This document shows positions 56,601 through 64,000 of a DNA stretch of 64,000 nt, piece after piece. The position numbers and the translations under genes were made by a program. Every line of letters starts with the position of its first letter. The first letter of the stretch is position 1. The stretch is taken from assembly GCA_963680875.1 (NCBI GenBank), contig OY804580.1, positions 114,641,534 through 114,705,533 on the forward strand. The letters are read 5' to 3'. The notes below the pieces were generated by a model. It saw only the letters and a list, made by a program, of their open reading frames with translations, was not told the DNA's origin and did no database searches. This stretch comes from Bathymodiolus brooksi (taxonomy: Eukaryota; Mollusca; Bivalvia; Mytilida; Modiolidae).

Positions 56601-59600
56601 GCAATGCAGACATTTTTCCTTTTCCAACAAAAGCGGATACTGTGTCACAGCCTGGGAACGCGTGGAAAAAAGGGAGAGCTATACATCTTGGCCCAAGCGC
56701 CCTTGTCGTCTGATGAACCGGAATCCATCGAAAATCTTTCCCTTTTCCGAAGGCAATCCACAATTCATTGTTATGAAGATCAATGAAAACATATATAGCC
56801 AGGACAACAACATCTGTGTCTGAACTACTGATGATTATGTTTTTGCTACCTGTAACTGCTGCATGCTTGGCGTGTGTCAGCTTCTTCGTGATTCCAAGGT
56901 GCAATATTTTCTGTATCGATGTCACTGTTACTGATAACAATGTCATCTTTGGTTACGATGTTTACAGAATCAGTCTTATCAGCCAAATATCCAAATAATT
57001 CAATTTTGTTTTGATCGCACCTTAGGAAAGTGTTTCATTATTTCGGTGGTCGTGAATTGCCTGTTACCTTCCGTCTGGCACCAGTTCCACGCTTCTTGCT
57101 GGTCTCCATTTTCAGAGTGTCATCATAGTAGACATCAAAGACGACATCTATTCTTGAGTGTCGTTGAGCATACGACTGAATATAGGGTACTATTACATCA
57201 TTGGCATAGTCGTCAAATGTTGCTGACACATTTGGCGGTTTTGAGTTTACCAAGGCTGTTCCGTCTATTATCAATGTATCTGCAACTGGCTCACTGCTTG
57301 GCATATTTATATCATTCTCCAAAATATTCAGCAGCTGTGATTTAACCCCTAAATTTAATGTATCGTTTTGAGATAACGATGGTGGGTATTTTTGATTTTC
57401 ATGACGAAAGAAGTCTCGTAGATAACATTTTCTACTCTGGCACGATATAAACAATCTAGAAAACAAACTGTAGTCATTTTTTAATATATCCAGCTTTGAT
57501 TTAGAAGTGCTTGCATCCTGTTTGGCTTTATGACTAAAGTGGGCGCACTTGTCTTTCTTTAATGACTCATAAAACCTCGATTTTTCTCTGTAATTCAGGC
57601 TGTTCATGAAATTGGAGTATTGCTTTTTCCCTGTATCCGGTAGTCTTGCCATATTTTCCGCTACCTGAGAATCTACAACATCCTTTGTATCTAATGCATA
57701 CAACTCAGAGGATTCTTCTTCGAATGGATTTCCTATTTCTGCAAGGATTGCCTGAATCTTTCTGTGTAGTGTGTGCTTCTTCGTGATGTTTTGACTTCTT
57801 AATTGGGGAAATTCCACAGACAGAAGAAAATTATTCAACTAGTCTACATATTTCTGGACCAGCTACCATCCATCGCCTAAGAGCGGGTGGATCTTCAGTT
57901 AAGCCTATTGCACCCGATCACCCTTAACAACCGCATTGTTCCGTTCATGGGCTTGGTAGATAGTTATGTTAGAAAACGGGTTCTCAGTTTTTCGGACAGC
58001 GAGGTTTCCCTCATCGTCTGTCTGTTTTTTCTTCAATGCTGACCTTTCTCAGTTGCATAATACAGTCAAACAACCAGCATGGTATTTGAGTTCCTGTGCA
58101 ACAGCATCTCCTATACTCAGCTTAGCTAACAGCTTTTCATCTTGGAGGTTTTGTGCACACGGGTTGAACTTGTCGTTTAACTGCATTGTCATAGTTTCTC
58201 TCAGCTTCGGACCGACCAACAAATTTCTCGCTAATGAAGCATTGGACTAACTCCGGTTCCACTTCCTTTGCTGCAACGCTAGTTGTTTTCCTCGTAAATT
58301 TGGACGAGGTACTTTGGTCGGCAGAACGCTTTCCAGACGGACTTGGTCTCTGTTGGGCCCTCTGGAGCTTAGTATTGTTAAACATTAATCTACAAGCTTC
58401 ATCGTACTTTGCGTGATGGTTTATCAAAGTATTCTCAATGCCATCACCATCGGCAATGCGACGTATATCTATGAGCATAGGCATTTCATTGATTTGGAAA
58501 AACACCGGAATGTTGTTTGAAAGAGTTGTATAGCCATACTTCAAAGATTCTGTTGGATTTTGTGGACATTTTAGTACTTCATCTTTGTCTACCTGACATA
58601 AAAAGCACTTTGACCAATCGGTCTCTTACTTCTCCTCTGGAGAAATCGACAGACGAATTCTTTTCGACATGTCAAAACCAAAAAATGAATTAGAACAAAT
58701 AAAAATGTATGGACAACAACAACTATATATACAAATATTTGTTGAAAAGAATTATATAACCCTAAATTTATCTACCAACGGCTACTAATGCCTAAACGGA
58801 GCGATATTCATTCCCTGAGTTCTAGCATTCAACTGCCTCGTGGCCAGTATTCTCTATACAACGCTGTTAGATTGTATGAAGTTCAAGATTACCAAAAGAC
58901 GCTCAATCTAACAACAGTTCTGACGTAAATGAACTGGTATTAAATTTGTATCCGGTATTATAGTACCGTAGCTCCACTACAGTAGTATATATACATATTT
59001 TACAATGATAAGACGTAGAGCAATGAAATAGCGGAAAATGGCAAATTTATGTATATTACTTAATATTGAAAATTGCGGAAATTTTACAAAAATATTTACT
59101 TGTCAAGTTGAAGTGGCCATTTAAAAAATAAATACAGGCATCAATACAAGCAAATGTGTATGCTATTGAAGAAAATCTTCACGATATTGAAGATGTCTGA
59201 GCCAATGTATGTGGCCAGTTTGTTAATCGGCGGCCATCTTGAATATGGCGGAAATCGTGATCACCGACGACTGTTTTTGATTTTAGGGTATCTAAAGATA
59301 CTCCATGCAAAATTTCATGCTTGTATCATTTAGTGAACTATTTCTCCAAATATTTGGTGTTAGCAGCCCTACTAGAAGTCAAAAGTCAAATCAGAAGCAA
59401 TTGTTAATTCAAAAACTTAATTTCAAATATCCTACTATCATAATTTACCTGGCAATATATTGTTTAGAATGAAACTGAGCAGACCCTCTCCATCCAGCAT
59501 CTATACCATGTGTCAGCCAGTGTAATTTTGCCTTTTCTATTGTGTTAAGATGGTGAACATCCGGGTGATTGTTGGCGTAGAAAACAGGATCGAATACTTC

Positions 59601-60261
59601 AGATGATGCGAGGTCGTAACTCTCTGTCAAAACTACATCATAGTATAAAAAGAATATAATTCCGGAATTAAACTAATAATACAGTGAAACTTGTTTAAAC
59701 CGAGCCATGAATAAGCATAAGCAGGAATCCTGTTTAAACTTATAAGAAGCAGGAACTGCTTACCCCTCACGAGCACATGAGTTCACCCCCGGGTTTTTGG
59801 TGGGGTCCGTGTTGCTCATCTTTTTAGGTTGTTTTTTTTTTTTGTCCTATTATGTGTCTTTACGTTCTGAGTTTCGTGTTGTGATGTCCACATATTTTTT
59901 TGTTTTTCTTGGCCTCGTGTATTCTATGTTGCCAGTTTCTCTTGATGATCAATGTGATTTTCCCTTCGCAATCCTCGAACATTTAAGAATTCCCAATATA
60001 TATAATCTTTGTTAATTTAACCTGCACAAACCAAACACCTGTCTATTACGAGCAAACAAGTTAGCTCCAAGTTAGTTTGAATTAGAAAGACAAGTTTCAC
60101 TTTAATAATAACCACGAAAACACGAATTCTCAAAAACGCCGAGTGTGGGTCAGAACTAAGCTTTATTCAAATAAAAATTAAATATACCATTTCAACTTAC
60201 CAATCAGTAAAGATCTATATAAAATGAAAAGGAAGAAGACGGAATGTCTAACATCAGACAT
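53078..60261 (-). CDS. Predicted secreted 406-residue protein with two DPxxY/YPDL motifs, four exons, unknown function
   Basis: Joining four exons (60201-60261, 59449-59632, 54490-54874, 53078-53668) gives 406 residues in an unbroken frame with GT/AG sites throughout. Residues 1-21 contain a hydrophobic run (VFFLFILYRSLLIV) like a signal peptide. Residues 34-46 read FDPVFYANNHPDV and 79-102 carry YIARYPDLLKAFGSNY then HYL, two tandem motifs like those repeated in some bacterial surface proteins. Then comes GGAIDSLSWNN..NSRDHGRQMQMA (141-167) and a C-terminal part with HALGAYVP and TYLCVGTL. From memory these resemble a bacterial and eukaryotic beta-rich family related to carbohydrate-active folds; that is tentative. 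One NFT sequon lies at 269-271. A transposon-like unit occupies intron 2. Confidence 0.85.
53940..54330 (+). repeat. Family A, longest 3' portion, in intron 3 of the minus-strand gene
   Basis: TTGGGTGTCTACTCAGGTGA, ATCAGTTCCTGCTCTACTGG, GACACCCGTCGTG, CCGTAACGGCTAACCAGGTC, GCAGCAACCCCATCAAGGAA and CTCCACATGCAGGTACTGTT. This phrase order is what I remember from long mussel repeats. Confidence 0.85.
54490..54874 (-). CDS. Secreted-protein gene exon 3 (residues 83-210)
   Basis: It begins YPDLLKAFGSNYRAAIDHYL, completing the motif begun in exon 2. It includes SGSRRTGGAIDSLSWNNKEF and NSRDHGRQMQMACNTNKYTE, and a His/Thr-rich turn (HTTTHTHIDW). Acceptor TAACAG, donor GTAAGA, phase 0 out. Confidence 0.88.
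55275..55455 (+). mobile_element. Degenerate family D SINE
   Basis: ATTCGAGTGCATGCCAAGAT, GTACTCGATACAACCTTTTG, CAGGTCGGTGACAATATGC and GATAGTGGCGTTTAAACTCC. Confidence 0.6.
55793..55950 (+). repeat. Left terminal inverted repeat of the unit
   Basis: It carries GGGGCTG, TTTGATGATACAAGCACCAA, and CAAGATGGCCGCCATCTTTA (itself partly palindromic), mirrored at 59215-59374. Confidence 0.65.
56107..58670 (-). pseudogene. Decayed gene of the invertebrate 'GCDTVSAF' family (possible PIN/FEN1-like nuclease fold)
   Basis: Fragments appear in order on the minus strand: CFLCQVDKDEVLKCP (start region), KFNNTKLQ-like text, HAGCLTVL, DYANDVIVPYIQSYAQRHSR and IDVVFDVYYDDTLK, KRGTGARRKVTGNSRPPK, HEEADTR, SSSDTDVVVLAIYVF, FFHAFPGCDTVSAFVGKGKM, and a C-terminal cysteine cluster (CGCKNNCSGNCKCF). 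I know this block order from large uncharacterised families in corals, molluscs and arthropods. In-frame stops occur after EEK at the start, at two adjacent codons after GNSRPPK, after IE near 56503 and after EARL near 56440. There is at least one frameshift after HEEADTR and others near 57840 and 57960-58140. It is therefore broken. Confidence 0.8.
59215..59374 (-). repeat. Right terminal inverted repeat of the unit
   Basis: The complement has AGTAGGGCTGCTAACACC, AAATGATACAAGCATGAAAT and TTCAAGATGGCCGCCGATTA in the same order and spacing as the left end. Confidence 0.65.
59449..59632 (-). CDS. Secreted-protein gene exon 2 (residues 22-81)
   Basis: It encodes VFDPVFYANNHPDVHHLN, LHWLTHGIDAGWRGSAQFHS and KQYIA. 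It lies between acceptor TGATGTAG and donor GTAAAT, and leaves two bases (AG) completed to Arg by exon 3. Confidence 0.85.
59692..60103. mobile_element. Pogo-like MITE split by a nested family A/B insertion
   Basis: The left part is CAGTGAAACTTGTTTAAACC and the right part CACCTGTCTATTACGAGCAA to CAAGTTTCACTTTA, matching the intact copy at 24636-24810. TA precedes 59692. The 59745-60000 segment in the middle is a different repeat. Confidence 0.75.
59745..60000 (-). repeat. Family A/B chimeric copy nested in the MITE
   Basis: The + strand begins with family A text (AAGCAGGAACTGCTTACCCC, GTTCACCCCCGGGTTTTTGG) and ends with family B text (GTTGCCAGTTTCTCTTGATG, 'attttcccttcgcaatcctc'). This indicates the two families share one half. 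Confidence 0.75.
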
Positions 60262-60519
60262 GGCTGTCAAGATAAATATGTGAACTTTTACTGACCGTTT
60301 ATAATATAAACAACCGAAAGTTCATACAGTGCAAATAGATAAGATTTTATAAATACAAGGGAACTTTTCAATGAGATATCTTAAATTGTATGCCAAAGAC
60401 GAACTTTTGAGAGATGTCTCAGCCTGTCCCCGGGGTTCTAGAGCAGGCTTGTTCTACCATACAAATTTCTCTTGGAGGCCCTGGTTGTATCTATGTGTTA
60501 ATATTAATAGGTGTACACA
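60104..60519. other. Upstream of the secreted-protein gene
   Basis: It contains exon 1 (60201-60261, minus strand) and a short upstream region where a promoter could lie; no clear TATA box. Confidence 0.4.
60201..60261 (-). CDS. Secreted-protein gene exon 1, signal-peptide exon
   Basis: It encodes MSDVRHSVFFLFILYRSLLI plus one base, then GTAAGT. The ATG context is GCCATGT, with G at -3. The phase joins exactly to exon 2 (G+TT gives Val). A separate signal-peptide exon is common in secreted proteins. Confidence 0.75.
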
Positions 60520-60800
60520 TATTTTATTATAAAAAGAAAGAGTAAATATTAATGGACACCAGTTTCAACACTATCAATAAAATGAACAATCACCTCACAC
60601 CTCAGTCTCAAGTCACTGACAATAAAATGAACAATCACCTCACACCTCAAATCACTGACAATAAAATAAACAATCACCTCACACCTCAGCTCAAATCACT
60701 GATAATAAAATAAAGATCACGATATATGTTATTAGAAAGCTAGGTCATGCTTGGTCCATGTACACCGGAGTTAAACCGGTTAATGGAATCTACATGTTGT
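60520..60800 (+). repeat. Family E copy with a 45-bp three-copy array
   Basis: AATAAAATGAACAATCACCT then CACACCTCAG..TCACTGACAAT is repeated three times at about 60580-60710. Family E resumes with 'ggtcatgcttggtccatg' and GGAGTTAAACCGGTTAATGG. Confidence 0.8.
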
Positions 60801-61264
60801 AGACCAAATCTTGAACACTCTCTGCTCATATTGTGAAACTGTTGGGATCTTAGTAAATAGCTGCAATATTGACACGGTTTTCAAAACTGACATATGCAGT
60901 TTTTAATGGAAAAATCGTTGTAGAAATTCAAAATATTATCTGAAAAAAATTAAATAATCGAAAAAAAATAAATAAACAATAAAGCAAAGTAAAAAATTCA
61001 TCTTTACGTATCATTTAATTTTTTGTTTACTTTTGTTGATGCTAACATTTCCTTTTTGCTTTAAAGTTCCATTTGTATAATTACTATGTAAATCAAACAG
61101 TGTGTGTCGGGGTTTTTTCTTCAGTTAACTAATCACAGTCCATTTAACACTGCTAATTAATTTTATTGATATTCAAATGAACACAAACAGTCGAGACTGG
61201 TTCAATAAAATGAAAAACATAAAAATACACCAGCGTAAGAAAAGTTTCAAAATCCAATAGAAAT
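60801..61264. other. Intergenic AT-rich stretch
   Basis: Poly-A/T-rich; no recognised element. Confidence 0.5.
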
Positions 61265-61800
61265 ACCACAGAGACAACGGCAAGAAGAATGTGAAGATAC
61301 CAAAGGGGTAATCAGAATCCGTATATCGAAGAGGAACAGACAACGCAATGGCCAAAAGATACCAAAAGGGTAATCAGAATCCGTATATCGAAGAAGAACA
61401 GACAAAACAATGACCAAAAGAACAAGTACAAAAGGACAAACAACGATCCACAAAACATACACATAAAACTAAAGATCGAGCACGCGAACCCCACTAAAAA
61501 CCGGGGGTGAACTCAGGTGCTCCGGGATGGTAAGGAGTTCCTGCTCCACTATTGGTACCCGTCGTGTTGGTCTAGTTATAAATCCGGTGATAAGTCGTGA
61601 ATGAGGAAAGGACCGGGGAGTGTTTACGACAAGTGGAACATATCCGTGGTCATTTGTGACACAGATATTCCATAACGGTCAACCAAGTCATCGATACCCT
61701 TACACAGAGATCGCCCGCTTTCCTGGTTGGTTTAGACACGTCAATAAAAAGTGTGTGGGGGGGGGGGGGGGTAAAGCTAGTTTTGTTTATGCACCCGACC
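61265..61800 (+). repeat. Family A, fullest copy
   Basis: ATGTGAAGATACCAAAGGGG occurs twice in part (a 70-bp segment is duplicated at about 61290-61400). Then ACGCGAACCCCACTAAAAAC, CCGGGGGTGAACTCAGGTGC, AGGAGTTCCTGCTCCACTAT, TATTCCATAACGGTCAACCA and a GTGTGTG15 run at 61757-61771 before 'taaagctag'. Confidence 0.88.
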
Positions 61801-61940
61801 CCCCGTTTTCAGTGCAATGATGTGGTCATGTATGTGGTTTCCACAAAAGGCACGAATACAATCATTTGCGTATAAGATCTGCAAAAAATAGAATATTACA
61901 TGCTTTCTGCATTTTCGTGTAAATATATACCTGTATCTTA

Positions 61941-62110
61941 AAGGGATATTGTCTACCAGCTGCGTAATTTTTTCATACCCAAAATTATTGTCGATTTCCG
62001 TACTGACCTTCATAAAATGAAGATTAAGGGATATTGTCTACCAGCTGCGTAATTTTTTCATACCCAAAATTATTGTCGATTTCCGTACTGACCTTCATAA
62101 AATGAAGATT
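61941..62110 (+). repeat. Perfect 85-bp tandem duplication
   Basis: Units 61941-62025 and 62026-62110 are identical by eye. Each starts AAGGGATATTGTCTACCAGC and ends CTTCATAAAATGAAGATT, which contains the inverted pair CTTCAT/ATGAAG. Confidence 0.97.
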
Positions 62111-62359
62111 AACACCGAGTTATGTTGCAAAAGATACGAAAAAGACCCAAAACTTTCGTTATCAGAATTATTGTCCGGATGACAATATTCAAATCTGTTC
62201 ATATGGCCTTCTATGCGAACACGTCTTGAGCATGCGCACTGTTTAGAAACAATAAACAATATGTGGTTCTTGCGCAAACGAGAAACTGTCAACGCGTGGA
62301 AGAAAGTGGACTTTGACGGATTCACAGATAAAGAGGAATAGAAGTGAAGTATCTTCCAA

Positions 62360-62451
62360 ATGGAACAAATGCAGGATATATGTAGGGGATCAGTTGGACC
62401 GTTGCCGTTGGATGAAGCGAACTCAAGGAAGTGCTTGATTATTGTTGATAG
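62360..62451 (+). CDS. Candidate first coding exon of an unidentified gene
   Basis: ATG in good context (AAATGG) opens MEQMQDICRGSVGPLPLDEA then NSRKCLIIVD and ends AG followed by GTAAGC, a consensus donor. No downstream exon is recognisable within the remaining 1.5 kb, which is repeats. The protein is not recognised, and coding status rests only on start context and donor. Confidence 0.3.
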
Positions 62452-62749
62452 GTAAGCCGAGCATGTTGCCTTCTTTTCTCAATCGTTTTTCATATTTTAT
62501 GAATTTATGATGATGCCTATGATCATTTTCGGTAGATATTAATCAATATATGTAATTTTGCACCTGGGAACTGCAAATTATTGTCAATAAGTAGCATAAA
62601 ACGGCCGTATTTGCGAGGTAAACAAACACAAATTTTAAGAGGTCAGCAAAGGGGAAATGGGAGTGAAAAAATGATATCAATGACAATGCAGTTTATTATT
62701 ATCAATTTAAAAAAAAATATCGAATCAATTCATTTTTAATGCAAGAATT
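62452..62749. other. Putative intron or intergenic stretch
   Basis: AT-rich; nothing recognised. Confidence 0.4.
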
Positions 62750-63780
62750 AAAACTGTACATGGCTTAATGAAAACCCTATAAAGTTCTTTTTATTCAAGC
62801 AAATTTATTTCTTTGATATAATTAGGCTTTTAATTTTATCAAATTTCAACAACTTGGACATGACACTTAGTTTTGGGAACCAAAAGTATATACCTTACTT
62901 TCTGCGAATTATCACTATAATGGAAAATCAGTATGTATTTTTCAAATAAAAGCTTTCTATTTAAAGAAGCTTCATTTCAATTGCACTTTTAGTTTGGATC
63001 CTGTAAGTATAATATATAATTATAAACAAGGTTTTGAAGAAATGATATGAATATCCATTGAAATTTTCAAGTTTCAGAACTTTTTTTATATATGACTACA
63101 AAATTTTACTGAAATTTCAGAAATGTCCTAAAATGCATATTTTAGACCATGGCTAAATGAAAATCATTTTCAATTCCTTTATGCAAACAAGTTTATATCT
63201 TGGGTACTGGAAATACATTACATAAATAAGGTTGAAAGTACTTTTCAATAAGTTTGAACATAACACTTTGTTATGGGAGCCAAAATTATATCTTCCTGTC
63301 TGAATTATCACTATAGTGGAAAATCAGTATGTATCTTTTATATAAAAAGCTTTCCATTTAAATAAGTGTCATTTCAGTAGCATTTTTAGTTTGGATCCTG
63401 TAAGTATGATACATAAACAAGGTTTTTAAAAAATAATATGAAGATCCATAGAAATTTGCAAGTTTCAGAAACTTTTCTATATATGTGACTATAAAATTTT
63501 ACTGAAATGTCCTGAACTGCATATTTTAGACTATGACTAAATGAAAATCGTTTTCAATTTACTTATGCAAACCAAGTTTATTTCTTGACTCTTCTAAAAA
63601 CATTACATTAACTAGTTTTTTTACTACATTTCAACAATTTTGGACATAATTTTTAGTTCAGGGAGCCAAAATTATACTTTACTATCTTAGAATTATCAAC
63701 ATAGACATGATAGAGGGAAATCAATATGTTTTTTTCATATAAAGGCTTTCTATTTAAAGAATTGTCATTTGAACTGCTTT
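62750..63780 (+). repeat. Diverged 385-bp tandem repeat, nearly three copies
   Basis: Landmark GGCTTAATGAAAA at 62762 recurs as GGCTAAATGAAAATC at 63151 and GACTAAATGAAAATC at 63535 (389 and 384 bp). Others, such as GGAAAATCAGTATGTA, AGTTTGGATCCTGTAAGTAT and TTTTACTGAAAT, repeat at the same spacing. Confidence 0.88.
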
Positions 63781-63782
63781 TT

Positions 63783-64000
63783 ATCCCCTCGCCAACGAAA
63801 TTGCCAAGGGATATAGTAACGCTACCGTCCGTCCGTCACATCCTTGTGAACACTCTAGAATCAACATCCTTCAATGGATTTTGACCAAACTTGGTACATA
63901 CTTAGTCCTTAAGATACCGAAACCTTATTGATTTTCAAGGTCATAGCCTTATAGGTCAAAGGTCAAGATAACCGGGTCAAAATGTTACCACGTAACATCA
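63783..64000 (+). repeat. Common invertebrate dispersed repeat, cut by window end
   Basis: CGTCCGTCCGTCACATCCTT, GTGAACACTCTAGAATCAAC, TTGACCAAACTTGGTACATA and CATAGCCTTATAGGTCAAAG then GTCAAG. Repeats with this phrase order are very common in mollusc genomes (memory). Confidence 0.7.

Larger units (their letters stand above)
55793..59374 (-). mobile_element. 3.6-kb transposon-like unit with about 130-bp terminal inverted repeats
   Basis: The left end reads TAGTGGGGCTGGAAGC... ATGATACAAGCAC... AAGATGGCCGCC. The complement of the right end reads TAGTAGGGCTGCTAAC... ATGATACAAGCAT... AAGATGGCCGCC. Landmarks fall at 129 and 133 bp from the two ends. The unit surrounds the decayed minus-strand gene at 56107-58670 and sits inside an intron. 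I could not define a target-site duplication, and the TIRs are diverged, so the insertion is old. The superfamily is unknown to me. Confidence 0.65.

Noticed and set aside
56107..58670. Intact multi-exon gene in place of a pseudogene
   Set aside because: Stops and frameshifts fall within conserved blocks with no splice sites around them, and related genes are usually intronless as far as I recall.

Overview
This is eukaryotic, AT-rich genomic DNA with introns, most likely from a bivalve mollusc and probably a mussel (Mytilidae) or close relative. The organism call rests on two things. One is the spliced gene structures. The other is many scattered copies of repeats that I recognise from memory as mussel-type, for example the antisense phrases 'agcaggaactgcttacc' and 'cccctttggtatcttc'. 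There are no bacterial operons, CRISPR arrays or rRNA genes.

Region 1 (420-32432, + strand) is a complete 14-exon gene for an SLC13-family sodium-coupled anion (dicarboxylate/citrate/sulfate) transporter. All splice phases agree and the joined protein is 605 residues. Its introns are full of repeats: a (GATT)n tract, a 5-kb array of 31-bp units and a 1.8-kb array of 44-bp units. They also hold 21-, 25-, 38- and 45/48-bp arrays, an 8-bp-TSD hAT-type MITE, pogo-like MITEs, tRNA-derived SINEs and five families of dispersed repeat that I call A to E (D is the SINE).

Region 2 (33510-49514) is one giant minisatellite of about 222 copies of a 72-bp unit. It starts 1.1 kb after the transporter stop codon and shows very recent block duplications. 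72 is a multiple of three and the unit lacks stops in two forward frames, so it gives reading frames of up to 723 codons. I do not regard these as genes.

Region 3 (53078-60261, - strand) is a four-exon gene for a 406-residue protein with an N-terminal signal-like segment, two DPxxY/YPDL-type motifs and a cysteine-containing C-terminal part. I do not know a name for it. Its second intron contains a 3.6-kb transposon-like unit (about 55793-59374) with terminal inverted repeats of about 130 bp. This unit carries a decayed gene of a family common in invertebrate genomes that I suspect has a PIN/FEN1-like nuclease fold.

Region 4 (60.5-64 kb) holds more dispersed repeats, a perfect 85-bp tandem duplication, a candidate first exon of another + strand gene (62360-62451), three diverged 385-bp repeats and a common 'ggtcaaaggtcaag'-type dispersed repeat running off the end.

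The main theme is that several of the minisatellites can be traced to a short piece of a dispersed element lying next to or around them (families A, B, C and E). Element-seeded array growth appears to have happened repeatedly within 64 kb, in introns and next to genes. About 25 kb of the window is tandem repeat.
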